Below, in pieces: positions 51,943-63,300 of a DNA stretch of 64,000 nucleotides. Source of the stretch: Trogon surrucura (Eukaryota > Chordata > Aves > Trogoniformes > Trogonidae); the NCBI GenBank assembly GCA_020746105.1, contig CM036628.1, forward strand, positions 4,536,001 to 4,600,000, written 5' to 3'. The notes beneath the pieces are model-generated. The model saw only the letters and a program-made list of their open reading frames with translations. It did not search any database and was not told the origin of the DNA. The number at the start of each line of letters is the position of its first letter. Within the stretch, counting starts at the first letter, position 1. The position numbers were made by a program, and so were the translations under genes.

Positions 51943-52244
51943 GTATTGGAGTACTGCGTCCAGCTCCGGAGTCGTTAGCACAGGAATGACTCGAGCCTGT
52001 TGGAGTGGGTCCAGATGAGGCCACAGTCCAGAAGACTGGAACACCTCTCCTATGAAGACAGGCTGAGAGTTGGAATGATTCAGCCTGGAGAAGAGAAGGC
52101 TCTGGGGAATCATCATTGCACCCTTCCAATACTTAAAGGGGGCCTGTAGGAAAGATGGGGCAATTTTTTTAGCAAAGCTTGTTACAGTAGGGCAATGAGT
52201 AATGGTTTTGAATGAAGAGGGTAGGTTTAGATTTAGATGTATCA
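51943..52244 (+). mobile_element. CR1 LINE, ORF2 C-terminal fragment, both ends lost
   Basis: It begins at 'ttggagtactgcgtccagctc', encoding the LEYCVQ-type motif of the RT C-terminal region. It continues through 'ctcctatgaagacaggctga' and 'cagcctggagaagagaagg' to 'atgagtaatggttttgaatgaagagggtaggtttag'. It stops before the HWHRLP tail and has no CR1 3' terminus, so the 3' end has been lost too, which is unusual for a simple truncated insertion. Frames are broken. The 196-codon frame on the opposite strand (51808-52398) is mostly antisense to this CR1 and is not a gene. Confidence 0.9.
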
Positions 52245-52515
52245 TACATTTTTTTTTTTCTGAAGTAGAGATGCTTAATGTAGAAGTTTGCCAACATTGT
52301 TCCCACTTGTAAAGAGGGTGATGCACTGCAGCTTGGCAGCTATCAGCCTGTTTCTGACCTACTTTATATAAATAATTGAACAGCTGGCAAATAAACATAT
52401 CTGTCTTTTCTACTCTGTTTTATAATGTAATACATTTTTACAATTTTTGGCTGTGGCCAGTAAGACAAACTGCATCTTGAGCTACCCACAATAATGGGTA
52501 TTGCTTCTGTATCTT
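52245..52515. other. Unique sequence between CR1 fragment and MIR-like SINE
   Basis: No feature recognised apart from a 10-T run at about 52250. It may include unrecognisable remains of the CR1 3' end. Confidence 0.4.
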
Positions 52516-52625
52516 GTGTAGTGAAGGAGTACTGGAGTTGGAGTTAGAAAAGCAGGACTTCCTATGTCAGCTCTGCCACTAAGATAATATGGACAAATAA
52601 CTTTACCTCTATTTTTCTTCCAGCC
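52516..52625 (+). mobile_element. MIR-like ancient SINE
   Basis: The order of motifs matches the MIR consensus as known from vertebrate genomes. A 'gtagtgaaggagtactggag' start corresponds to the tRNA-derived head and core. Then come 'gcaggacttcc', the well-kept 'cagctctgccacta', and 'ggacaaataactttacctct', which parallels the usual 'ggcaagtcacttaacctct', ending in a 'tttttcttcc' that parallels 'cagtttcctc'. Divergence is high, as expected for a family that stopped moving before the bird radiation. MIR copies are uncommon in birds. A chance match over this length and order is unlikely but not excluded. Confidence 0.6.
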
Positions 52626-54291
52626 TTTGTCTGTGTTGGCATAACAGCTGTATTTTACTATGCTTTTAACTCCTGGAATGTATTTTGACATAATATGGTA
52701 GGGCATAGTCTATCTAAAAAAGGGCTACTGAGACGAGTAAAAATGCCCTCAACTTATTGCGCCCATGATAGGTGTAAGGCCTCAAATATGTGTTTAAAGA
52801 TGGCAATGCTTTTCAGTAAAGTCTTGACTATTCTGAGTTTGGTCTCTTTTGATTTATTGGTTGGTTGTCTTTTGGGTTTTTTCTTGTGAGTGTGTTTGTT
52901 TGGGGTTGTTTGATTCATGGTAGGTGTCCTCTGTGGCTCATCACCCTTCCCCAGCTAAAAGTTTCCAACTCCTCACAGTTTGTTTCAGGAGTCCATTTTC
53001 CAAATGAACCAGAACGAGCTTGCTCAGCTGGAGGGCAATGGTGTAGTCCAAGTGAGCTAACACAGACATCTGCAGCCTTCCCTGGTGAGAAGCTGCAACA
53101 GCGGCATTTCTGGCACAGTTTTTTTTTTAAGGCACTAGAGATCAGCCTACCCACCTCGCTGCCTGATTGCCCTGCCTACGCAGTGCCTAGAGCTGGGAAT
53201 AAGTTCTTGTTTTTTGTTCTCTCCTGCACAGACATACCTTTTCAATAAATGGGATTTTGATTTAATTTATTAATTGTTCATTTAGTTTAACATATTAATT
53301 TCTTCACCAGAATATATGACAGATGACAACTTTAGTATTATCTTCTTCATGTCTGTAATGGCACAGCTTTCTCTCCAGCTAGAGCACAGCACTGTTGTGT
53401 TGTCACCATGTGGCACCAGAAAAATATTGTGCTGGACTACGTTGAGAGAAGGCAGTTCAGCAGAATTTAGTTTCTCTGCATTTTATGTTCTTCCATCCAT
53501 TAATGTCAGCTGTTACCAAGTCAGATATTTGAAGAATTGTTTACACATGGTAATAGCACTAGATAAAGTCATGGTTGAATTTTATGGGTAAAGTTATACA
53601 ATAAGCAGCATATTCCAAGAATGTTAAGGCAGTTCTAGAAAATTCAGATTGCAGTCAATACTGTGAAGACAGATAATTCACTGAGTGTTACAGAGGCAGT
53701 TAAATATTGTTAATGGCCTGGAAAGCCATTACATATAATATCTGAATAAGTTGATGTTACAATTCTGTAAAAACACAGTTTTTTCATCTCAGGTCTTTTT
53801 GTTTAAAAAAAGAAAAATTCTAATTTCAGTGTTCCAGTAAAAGAATGTATGAAGAATTCAGCTATTACTTCCTTAGGGGAGTCATTTATTACCTGGGTAA
53901 TATTAATTAGTTCAGTTTGATTAGCACAAATATAAGCAGTATATCAAGAAGGGAAAGAATTTTATAATTATTATAATGAAGTACATTATATCAAGTTGCA
54001 TTGAGCAAACAGGTTATTGTTCTACGTACTGTGCCCTTGAAAATAAATGCCAGATATAGCTGAAACGTATGAACAAATCTGAAAGCTAATATGGACCTAA
54101 TCCAAAAGCTACTGCAGCAAATGGAAAGATTCCCACTGACTCCAATGAGCTTTGGCTGAGGGCCAGTCAAAGTAGCATTCAAGTTACAAAGCTGCTGAAA
54201 TGCAATTGGAAATTTTTCCAATAATTTTCTAAACTTTATGGGAGAGACATCAGCTGTCTGGATTCTTGCAAAAGAAAGAACATATTTGTAC
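52626..54291. other. Unique non-coding DNA
   Basis: A 127-codon + frame at 52865-53248 ends inside a CAATAAA sequence. Its predicted product is unrecognised and there is no promoter or splice context, so I do not call it a gene. The rest is AT-rich with no recognised element. Confidence 0.45.
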
Positions 54292-54327
54292 CTTTAAAGG
54301 TCTCTTCCAACTTGTAATATTCTGTGA
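54292..54327 (+). mobile_element. CR1 LINE, minimal 3' tail
   Basis: 'ctttaaaggtctcttccaac' followed by 'ttgtaatattctgtgat' matches the last 35 or so bases of CR1, the part needed for reverse-transcription priming. Nothing upstream is clearly CR1, so this is either a very short insertion or one whose body has decayed. Confidence 0.55.
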
Positions 54328-55402
54328 TCTTTGATCCTATGAAGATTGGGTTGGGTGTTTTTGTGTGTATTAAGATTGATGTACTGACAAACCTCAGAAA
54401 CGGTCACCAGCAAGCAGAGTGTTTGCTGCATGAGGTTTATGAAATCAATAATGAGTCTTGATGCTAATCAAGAATGTTGCTTCTGATGGTTTGGGGTGTA
54501 GAAAGTCACTGCGTTACCTGCAAATGTTATAAACAGGAATGCATAAGCAATGGTCTGAACAGAGGTAATTGGATTGTTTGCTAACTAGACTCATGCAAGA
54601 AATATGTACTGCAACAGAGCCAAACAAAACGTTAAATCCACATGAATTCCAGTCAGATTTGCAGATTGAGAAGCAGTGACTCTGAAGAATGTGAGTTCAG
54701 TACCACTTAAACTCGTGCAAGACAAAGCTATCCGCACAAAACGGGAGTACGTACAGTAAAATAAAGGTTAGGGCAAGGTTTCTTTCTGCCTAAAAGATAC
54801 TGGGGGAAGCTGGTGTTGGACTTCTGCCTCCAGTCTGGTGAATGGTTCTGCTAAAAGATGCTGGAAGAGTTGAAAAGCTACCGAGAAACCTGGAATAACA
54901 AGGCTAGAGAAAGCATTTAGATGGTTAGAGACTTAGAAGACCTTTATGTAAAGAGTATTTAGCACATCTGAAAGAGGTACTAGTTCACTATTATCTACAA
55001 AACAAGTGGATGCCTTCCTGAAAGAGGCCATTTAGACAAAGTTTTTGAGGTGTTTTTAGCTGTGTCTGTATTGAATTTTGATGGTTTATAATTTACAGAA
55101 AGCTAGTCTAAATATTCAGAAAACACCTCTGATGTTAATCTGAAGGTTAGGAAGGAAATTAACGTATTATTTCTCAGTTCATTGATAAATCAGAGACAGG
55201 ATATTACAAAGCCAGACATGTTGAGTCTATGGGAATAAATGGGGCCACTGAAAGTACTTGTGCTATTGTTTCAAGTTGTTGTTAGGATCAGATCGGCCAT
55301 ATTTTCTGCAGATTGTCCAGAATCCTGCTTTTTATGCCCAGAACACAACTACAAGGAAAGTAGTTTCTGTTTCCCAAATTAATGTTTTAAATAACATAAT
55401 GA
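54328..55402. other. Unique sequence, possible unrecognised old repeat
   Basis: No gene recognised. 'cagagacaggatatta' near 55190 recalls the tail of older reptile-type CR1s, but the match is too short to annotate. Confidence 0.4.
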
Positions 55403-55504
55403 CAATCTGGTCCAGTGGAAGGTGTTTCTGCCCATGGTAGTGGGGTTGGAATTAGGTGATCTTTAAGGAAAGTCGCTTCCAACCCAAACCCTTCTATGAA
55501 TCTA
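55403..55504 (+). mobile_element. CR1 LINE, 3'UTR fragment
   Basis: 'tggtccagtggaaggtgt...ctgcccatggtagtggggttgg' is the CR1 3'UTR, followed by 'aggtgatctttaagg', 'cttccaacccaaacc' and a terminal cTTCTATGAATCT. About 100 bp remain. This is the same type of 3'UTR as the copy at 15.5 kb ('agtggggga...cccatggcag'), so the two may be related subfamilies. Confidence 0.9.
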
Positions 55505-58245
55505 CAACTTGCAAATGAAGTCTGTTGAAGTTTGTTGAAGTCTGTGCCATCCATTTCTATTGTACCTGAACCTAATAATTGTTGCAAGTTCTCATTTCCT
55601 TCTAAAAGCACTTTTTATTCCTAATGTTTTGCAAGAACAGTGGACAGCAGCATGTCCTACTACAGGAATATACTTTAAAAGTGCTAGTATTGACACTGAT
55701 TTAGTTCATAATCAATGTCTCATAAAGACATTATATCAATGGTTACACAGGGATCATGACATGTATTTAGAAGTCAAATCTGGATTTGATGTTAGTGTTT
55801 CCCCTCAGCCTTCCAGTTGTCTATGTGTATTCTTATTATAGCCTGCAGTTCTTAATCACTTATTCCATTGCCAATTTCTCAGTATAATCGTTAATTTAGA
55901 TGAAGCCCCTCCTTGTAGTACAAGAATATTGACAGCCTTATTAGTTAGAAATAGTTCATATAAAAAATGTATCTTGGTTTAGATGTTGTTAATGCAGAGA
56001 CATCCACACATCCTCCAAATTGATGTTTTTGCCTATTACAGCGCTGTGATTCTTGGGATGTTTGAAACACAGAAAACAGCAGTAAGTTGAGAACACATAA
56101 GTTCCTAAAAATGCTGCTGAGCACTGCTTACTGCAGATTATCCTCTTTCCCTGTTGCTCCTGCAGTCCAGTGAGACTTCTGAGTGTGTGGTAGAAGCTTT
56201 TTGACATTTGTATTGAGGTTATGTCAGTGTACTTCTCCCCTGAAAGTGAAGCTGCAACTTCAAAAAATACTTATGGTGAAGTAAAGAAGCCAGATCAAGT
56301 AGCTCTTGCTGTGATTTCAGACAAAGTCTTTCCATCTTCAGGCTGACTCATCTACTATGAGCTACACATTGCTTAAAAACCAGCATAGACTCTGCGTGAT
56401 GGAGAACATGAATATGCTAAGGTTGCTTTTCAGCTTTCTAGAGTTTAACTTACTTTGTCACTGCTAAGGCAAATCTAATGTAAAATACCAGAGAAAAACA
56501 ACTTCTTGAGATGTCACCAGTAAAGAATATTCTAGAGTATTGAAACTTTCCTTATTAGATACACATAATTTCTACAGAAAAAGCTAAGCACAGCTATGTA
56601 AGCACGCATAGGATTTAAAAAGGCAAGTGTTTTACTGATGTGTGCTAATTCGAAGCTGACATAGGCAGAAAGTATGAGACACTGTTTGCCTCAAATTATT
56701 TAGGTATGACATTTGCCATTCCTGTATTTGATTTAGCCCCAGCAGATCTGCAATTATCGCACTAAATATACTTAAAATGTTCTAGTCAATTCTATTGTCT
56801 AAAAATATGTCAACTTTTATGTCAAGTGTGAAGACTGAAATTATCACTTGAGCAACTGAAAAATGTCTTTGCTAGTTGCACGTTTAAAGCAAAATAAAAG
56901 TAATTTTACTTAGCGTTAATAAAAACAAGTAATTTGATTCATATGACAACATTGAGTTTAGTATTCATACTTCATTTGAATAAGAAATAACCCTACATTC
57001 AAAAAACAGGTCAGAGGATAGTAAGAAGACAAGAGTCCAGCACAGTTCCTGTCACTTCTTGGTCATCTGTAGGTTTTGGTGACCTTATAAAATGCTGAAA
57101 TCCATTCCCACGCCTGGTTCTTTGGTAACTAAGACGAGCTGAGAATACAATGTCAGGCCTGCAAGCTGCAGCTATGATTCATTTCAAGAGGTCCATTTAT
57201 TTTTGCTGAAAAAATGAGTTGTCTTCCTGATTAGAACAAATTGTAAAATTTAGCAATTTGTCAATATTGAATGGACTAGTTCAGATAAGCCAAGAATCGA
57301 GGGCAGGTTTAAAGCCCATTACCAGCAGGGAATGGCTTTTCAGCTACTTTTGAACAGCTTTGAATCGGGTTCTGAGCTGAAGATGAAATGGAAGCCTCGG
57401 TTTCATCTTTGCAATTGCGTGTCTGAGAATAATTAAATCTGAGCTGGGTTTAAACCGGGAAATAGAGGAGACTTCTACCAGTTTAAGTAGTGCAAGAAGG
57501 CCTGTAACTGCAAGTCATCATGAAGGCAGTTCTATGTGGATCAAGATCACAGTAAGCTGTAGATCAAACAAGCAATAAAATAGTTGCCTTGTTCTTTCAA
57601 CAATCATACTTACTTTCCTAAATTGCTTTGATAAACATTTGAAGGGAGTTAATTGTTTTCCTGTAGCCAGCATGGTAGACATGTTTCTAGTCTCATAGTA
57701 AAAAAAAAAACCCAAAAAACCAAAAAAAACCCTCAACCATAACCTTAGAAAAATTATCAAGCGACAAAGTGTAAGTCACTGTGCACTTGCCTTTATCCAT
57801 CTAATTTTTCCCTCTTTTGATGTTCCTTTCTTCATTGCAAGACAGCAGGTATCAAAATATGTGCCATAACAGTTCATATTGAGATACTGCCTGAAGGGAT
57901 TTGTATTTTCTTGAAAACTTTTTTTCCTTTACATTCAAATTTCAAATATCAAAGAATTCAGTGTGTCTGTTATAATAGAGCAGCTTCATACTATGCTTGA
58001 AGACTTTTCTTTCCATTTTTTTAAGAAGGTAATAAATACGTGTTGTGAGGGACTATGGATGACAGTTACATAAGAAAGCTATGAGCCAGTGGGGCTTTAT
58101 GTTTCAGAAATTTTAGTCGTACCGGAATAAAAAAAAATGGATGCTGCTGGCACTGAAAATTAAAACCTCAGAAATGTTTAAGTAAAAACAGGGAAAATGC
58201 TAATTAAGTTGTGGATCAACAGAACCACTGAGGCGAACATGGCTA
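55505..58245. other. Unique non-coding DNA
   Basis: No coding exon recognised. 57240-57480 reads as complex sequence with homeodomain-like TAATTA and other motifs and could be conserved non-coding DNA (see findings). A-rich runs interrupted by CCC occur at 57701-57732. Confidence 0.45.
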
Positions 58246-60303
58246 GTGCTCCCTGCAATTTTAAAAAAGGCTGAGAGGGATGTTAATGGCACAGTCACAA
58301 CCAAAGGAAAAGCAGAGTGGTTGAAGTACCTTCTGACAGACATTTGCAAAAGTCAAGGCAAGTGCTTCTGCACAGGTGCTCACAATCTAAATATTAAAAC
58401 AGGAGGATTAGAAAGCACGGCTTCAGATGACAACCCTGAGAACATAAGCATGTAGGTGACCTGTTAAAGTGGGGTAATCAATGGGCAGCTTGCCCATTAC
58501 ACAGGAACTGTAGAGTAGGATGTACTGGTGGGTTAGTGGTGCTGTGTGTGAAGATGATGTGAAAGGGTAAAAGGTTAAAACATTGCAAAGAAAGAGACTT
58601 GCTATGGAATCCTTGTGGAAGAAATCTCATACTCTTGCGAAACATAAGTATCATGAGGATTGCACTACAAATCCATCAGTTAAGAGAATTATAGTGGTGT
58701 AGAAATGTTAACTGGACTAGTGAGGCTGCAAATACAGGATAAGCAGTAATAATAGCATATTTCACCTGCAGAATGAATACGCAGACTGAATCTGATTCAA
58801 GCCACCAAGATGTAATTTTTGCATGCAGTAAATGGCTGGTTCCTTGAACACAACTAGTCTTAGAACGTGGAAGGAAGAAATGCTATTCTGCCTTTTCTCT
58901 TAAATAGCAGATAGAGGCTAATTTAAAGACTTACTAGTGGGAGAATCCCCTTGTAAATAGGACCTGCAAGCAGCCTACAACTAGTTTAAAATATTAGAAT
59001 CCCAGGTAAATCACAATTAAACTCCACTCTCTAGTTTGACAGAAAATTTAAGGAAGTTCTTTTAGTGGAAAAGCCGTATTCAAGAATGGAAAACACCCAA
59101 AAGAGGAGAGTTAGAAAGTTATGAAATGGGACAAGTCAAAGAGATTCTGATCAGTAACAAGACCGCAAAAATAATTTGAAGGGCAACCTCATAGAGAAAA
59201 ACACTTCCTAAATACAGCAAAAGCTAGAAGCCAGTAACGCATACAGTGCTAAAGCTGTAGAAGATATTTAAATAAGTTCTGTGCATTGGTTTTTACTTAT
59301 AAAGATTTTGGTGATATTTCTATACCCAAAGTAACACTACAATTTTTGCAACATATAGACCGGTGAAGCTAGGTTGATTCAAAGGAAAATCTAGATCAAA
59401 TGGGTAATTTTAATGCTAATTCATTACCAGAATTGAATAGCATTCACCTGATCTGCCTTAAAGAAATACAGGTATGAAATTGCAAAACTGATGGCCAAGA
59501 TGTGTAACCTACCATCTCAGCCATTGAACCAGAGGACAGATAGAGAGCCATCTACAAAAAAAGATATGAGAGAGAATCCTGGGTCCTACAGACTGCTGAG
59601 TCTGAGATCTATCCCAGCTGTACGGTAGAATCTGTGAAGAAACAAAGTCAATATATGCATGGATAAATATGGTCAATTGGGAGGAAGTTAGCATGACTTC
59701 TGTTGAAGAAAACCATGCCTTGCTGACTTTCTGGGTTTCTGTGAGAATATCAGTTAAAAAAAATAAAAAAGATAAAGAGGGTCTAGTGGGTTTTCTTTGA
59801 CATGGTTATGAAAGTTATTAAATAAATTAGCCTGCCTTAGGATTCGTGGAAGCATTCTTTGGTACACTGGCAAAATGATTAAAGGATATGAAACGAGGGA
59901 TTCCTTTTCGTTATGGAAAAGCATTCACCAGGGATTAGTGCAGGACCAGTCTGGAAACAGTAGCAATGGAACTTCATTGACACACTGGAGAAGACCACAA
60001 ACAGTGAGGTCTGAAGATGACATTAAGCCCTTTCATGATATGGTTGTAATGATGTGGAGTTTCAGAAGGAAACTACAAAACTATGTGGGGTAAAAAAGAC
60101 ATCAGTCACATTTGTTGTGGATAAAAGTGAGGTGATGAATCTAGGGAAAGAGAACTTAAACACAATGCTGAGCTGGGTACGGGCCATTATTTTGCGATAT
60201 ATTGATCTTGGAGCCAGGAATGACCATTCTGGGAAATCCATGCTTATTATGCAGCGACAGGAAAAAAAAGCCAATAAAATATTTGGGAATATCTGGATTA
60301 AAG
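58246..60303 (+). mobile_element. Ancient CR1/L3-type LINE relic: decayed ORF2 (endonuclease and RT)
   Basis: About 2 kb follow the order of an old sauropsid CR1 ORF2 despite many stops and indels. At 58371-58412 is a decayed start of the endonuclease (TNARSLNNK-type). 58524-58554 matches the GGGVALYVK region, 58600-58620 an ESLW-type stretch, and 58840-58871 the FLEQLVLEPTRG region ('ccttgaacacaactagtctt'). 59161-59235 matches the linker (FEGNL..., 'gaagccagtaac'). 59434-59470 matches the IHPRVLKE region, and 59930-59952 is RT motif B (read as GISAGPV). 60013-60027 is motif C, with the two Asp codons still side by side (EDDIK). 60117-60150 encodes VDKSEVMNLGK and 60261-60293 KKANKIFGN. The 3' third and UTR are missing. 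The start is uncertain: before 58371 I cannot align it firmly. Confidence 0.8.
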
Positions 60304-63300
60304 CAGGTTTTGTAAATGAAGTTTGTATTCATGTTCATATTGACTTGTGTTTTCTCTGAAATAAAATACACTGAATCTCTTCATCATCTGAAGTAGGTGG
60401 AATTCTCTAAGCGCCACACAGATGAGTATCTTTTCATCCACATGGACTTTGGTGCAAGAAGAGATCCTCTTAGTAAGAGCTTAACTCAAAAATGAATTCT
60501 AATACCTTTGTTATTGGCTCAGAATCCACAAACTGAAATGCTACAGTGAGGCCAACTGAACTGTCTTTGCCTATGATAGGGCAAGGATAGTTAATTTGAT
60601 GTGACTAATGGAAAAAAATGGAAAAGGTACAGCTTATTAATATGCAAAATAAAAATGCAACCTGTGGTTAAGTCAAGCAGTGGAACTATGTAAAAGATTG
60701 ATGTTGCAGATAAAATGCTCTTCCTTTATATTTCGTATACTTTGTTCTGTCAAAAAGAGGGAAGCTGTTGAACTGAGCATCAGAGATGCCCAAAGTTATC
60801 AGTGTACAAGTGAAAAGATGACCTGAGAAAGGGAGATTGCCAAACATAAGCAAGTCTGTAAAACATCTAATTATATATATTAAAGCAGCCTGACACTAAA
60901 GAAATTAATTAGAAGTACTGCTGTATATATCCAGATAGCCTAGTGAAAGCCGTTGTCTTTGCACCAAAAGGTGAATTTGTATTGTGTCCATTCACAGACA
61001 TTGTGTACAGCATATGTAGGCAATGTGAGACTCTGCAGTCAGGACATTTTGATGGAAACAACATGAGGGTTAGAAGCGACCTCGTCTCAGTGTCTGAGCA
61101 ATGTTTCCTTTCCTTTTCCACTACAAGGCCTGTAGAGGTAGAAAGGTAGAAAACGAATTTGAGAAGCATGTTGTGTAGTCTCGTGAAGCTGCTAATTAAG
61201 GCTTAGCTGAGCCTCAGCTGAGATGGTCAGAGTTAATGAAACAGCTCTGTGAAGCTTAACAGCATGATGACTTGCAGTTTTCTTAAGCTCTTTTTAAGTA
61301 GGGAGAAAAGGAAGTTCTCCTGCACTTCCCACCTGCAACACTGGAATTAGTTGTCCAAGGATGGTCCTTGCCACAAGAAAGAGGTAGAGAGATGAAATTC
61401 TGTTTAATCTTCAAAATAATTTTACAGTATTTCCCCTCCAGATGTTTTTGAAGGAGAAGGTATGATGCACCTTGTGCCTATGTGCTGTTGTCTCCAGTAA
61501 CAGGTGGTGATGTTTCAGCAGATAAATGTTATGCCATTCAATGAGGCATCAGCAGTTATAGAGCCCATCCCTGACAATGTATTTCACTTCTGCTTTGCAT
61601 CTGACTTGGGCTGGTCCCCTGCCGTGCTTGTGGTTTGTGACTGCATCGTTGCTTTTCTGCACAGATGCTTTATCTCATTCACTTGCATGCTTAATGAGAA
61701 AATGGGTTCTTGAAGTGGATGGTCCCACATGGAAACTTCCTTGCTCTCCCACAATATACTGTCCATGCCAGGAGCTGTCTGCGTTTCGAATCAGAAAAAT
61801 GACATGCACCACTCTGTTTTTCAGGCACTTGTCAATGTTCCTGGCAACTCTAGAAACTTTGTTCTGTCTCTTATTCCGTCCACGTTTCTCAATGACAGTT
61901 CTGTCCCAGCTCTCCCAGCTGTTCCATTCTCTGCTGAGCTAATAACCATTTTGTTCAGACAGAGGAGGGAAGAAAATGCCTTAGATCTGTAGCCGTTGGT
62001 ATTACTGCATGGTTTTCTGTAGCTATGTCCTTAGTATAGCTAATAGCAACATATATAACTGTATCGTTCTGCAAGAGTTTGATTTTTATTTTGGGTTTTT
62101 TTTTTTACTTCAGTGCCACATCACCATACCCACTGCATGTGTCCTGACTGTCTTGGTATCTGTGTTATAACTTCACCTCTGCCATTAGCAGCCATGGATA
62201 GAATGGTGATATGCTAAAATATCAAATGCAGATGACAGAAGAAATTAGTGTTCTGTCATCTCCAATGTAGAACCTCTTTCTGCTGCACTTGGAGATAGAA
62301 GTTCCACCTCATAGTGTGTGTATTTCAATACTTGTGTGTATTTCAATATTGCCTTCTCTGTGTGCTTTATGAATTTCGTTTATATGGTCCTATGTTAAGT
62401 TTTGTGTTAAAGGCCTCAGATCTCGCCATCAAACAAAGGTATACTGAAAACATTGTCAAGTCTGACATGTGTCCTTCAGCGATTATATAATCATTAAATT
62501 ACTTTTTTCACCTGAAAAGCAAGTTACATATATTACACTATATTACTAAAAAAAGACTGTGGAACAGCAAGTTGCTAAGGCTAAGTCGCTGTTTTTTTTT
62601 CTATACTGCTTAAGAAATATTTGAGACTTATACTATTATGCTCTGTTGTCTTTCGACTGCGAGTTTATATCTTCATATATTTAGATATAGGCATATATGG
62701 GGTTTAATGAAGTCCAGCAAAAGAGGATTTGTCAAAGGCCTTTTGGGACATAATCCAAGGAAAGTTTATCAATGCTACCCAAGCTTTAATATGCAACCTT
62801 TTCTTCCTGCAGTCACAAAGTACCTCTATCCCTTAATCCATTTGCTTTTTTACTAGCAAGCTAGAATTTGTTCAGCTCACACAGATTATTTCTGCACAGA
62901 TTCTAGTGCTTTAGCTAAATTTACGCCTATGAAAACTTGTAATTTTGCTTGTTTTGATCAATGCGCGCATTATGAACCAACCCGTGTTAAAGCATCCTTT
63001 GCTGAAGAGCCTGTGAGCTGGAAATTATTTCACTTTGAAAAACATCCAGTGTATTATTAAAACAATTTCCTTTGTCATATCCCTACCCTTTTACTCACTG
63101 TTCTGTTCATAGAGGCTAATTAAACGTTATGCTGCTAATCAGTGTTGATAGATACAAAGTACTGTAATGTCTTCTGGCTTTATGGATTATGCTAATGGCC
63201 ATCTGCCTATTATTGATAATTTGTTCTTCAGTTACTGGAGGGGGAGGAAGAAGTTGTTTGGTTAACACCAAAATGGAGCTATTCGGTTTATGATGCATTC

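Noticed and set aside
51808-52398. 196-codon open frame on the - strand
   Set aside because: About half of it is antisense to the CR1 fragment at 51943-52244; the product is unrecognised and there is no gene context.
52865-53248. 127-codon + frame ending at a CAATAAA
   Set aside because: The AATAAA could look like a polyadenylation signal, but the protein is unrecognised and no promoter or exon structure is visible.
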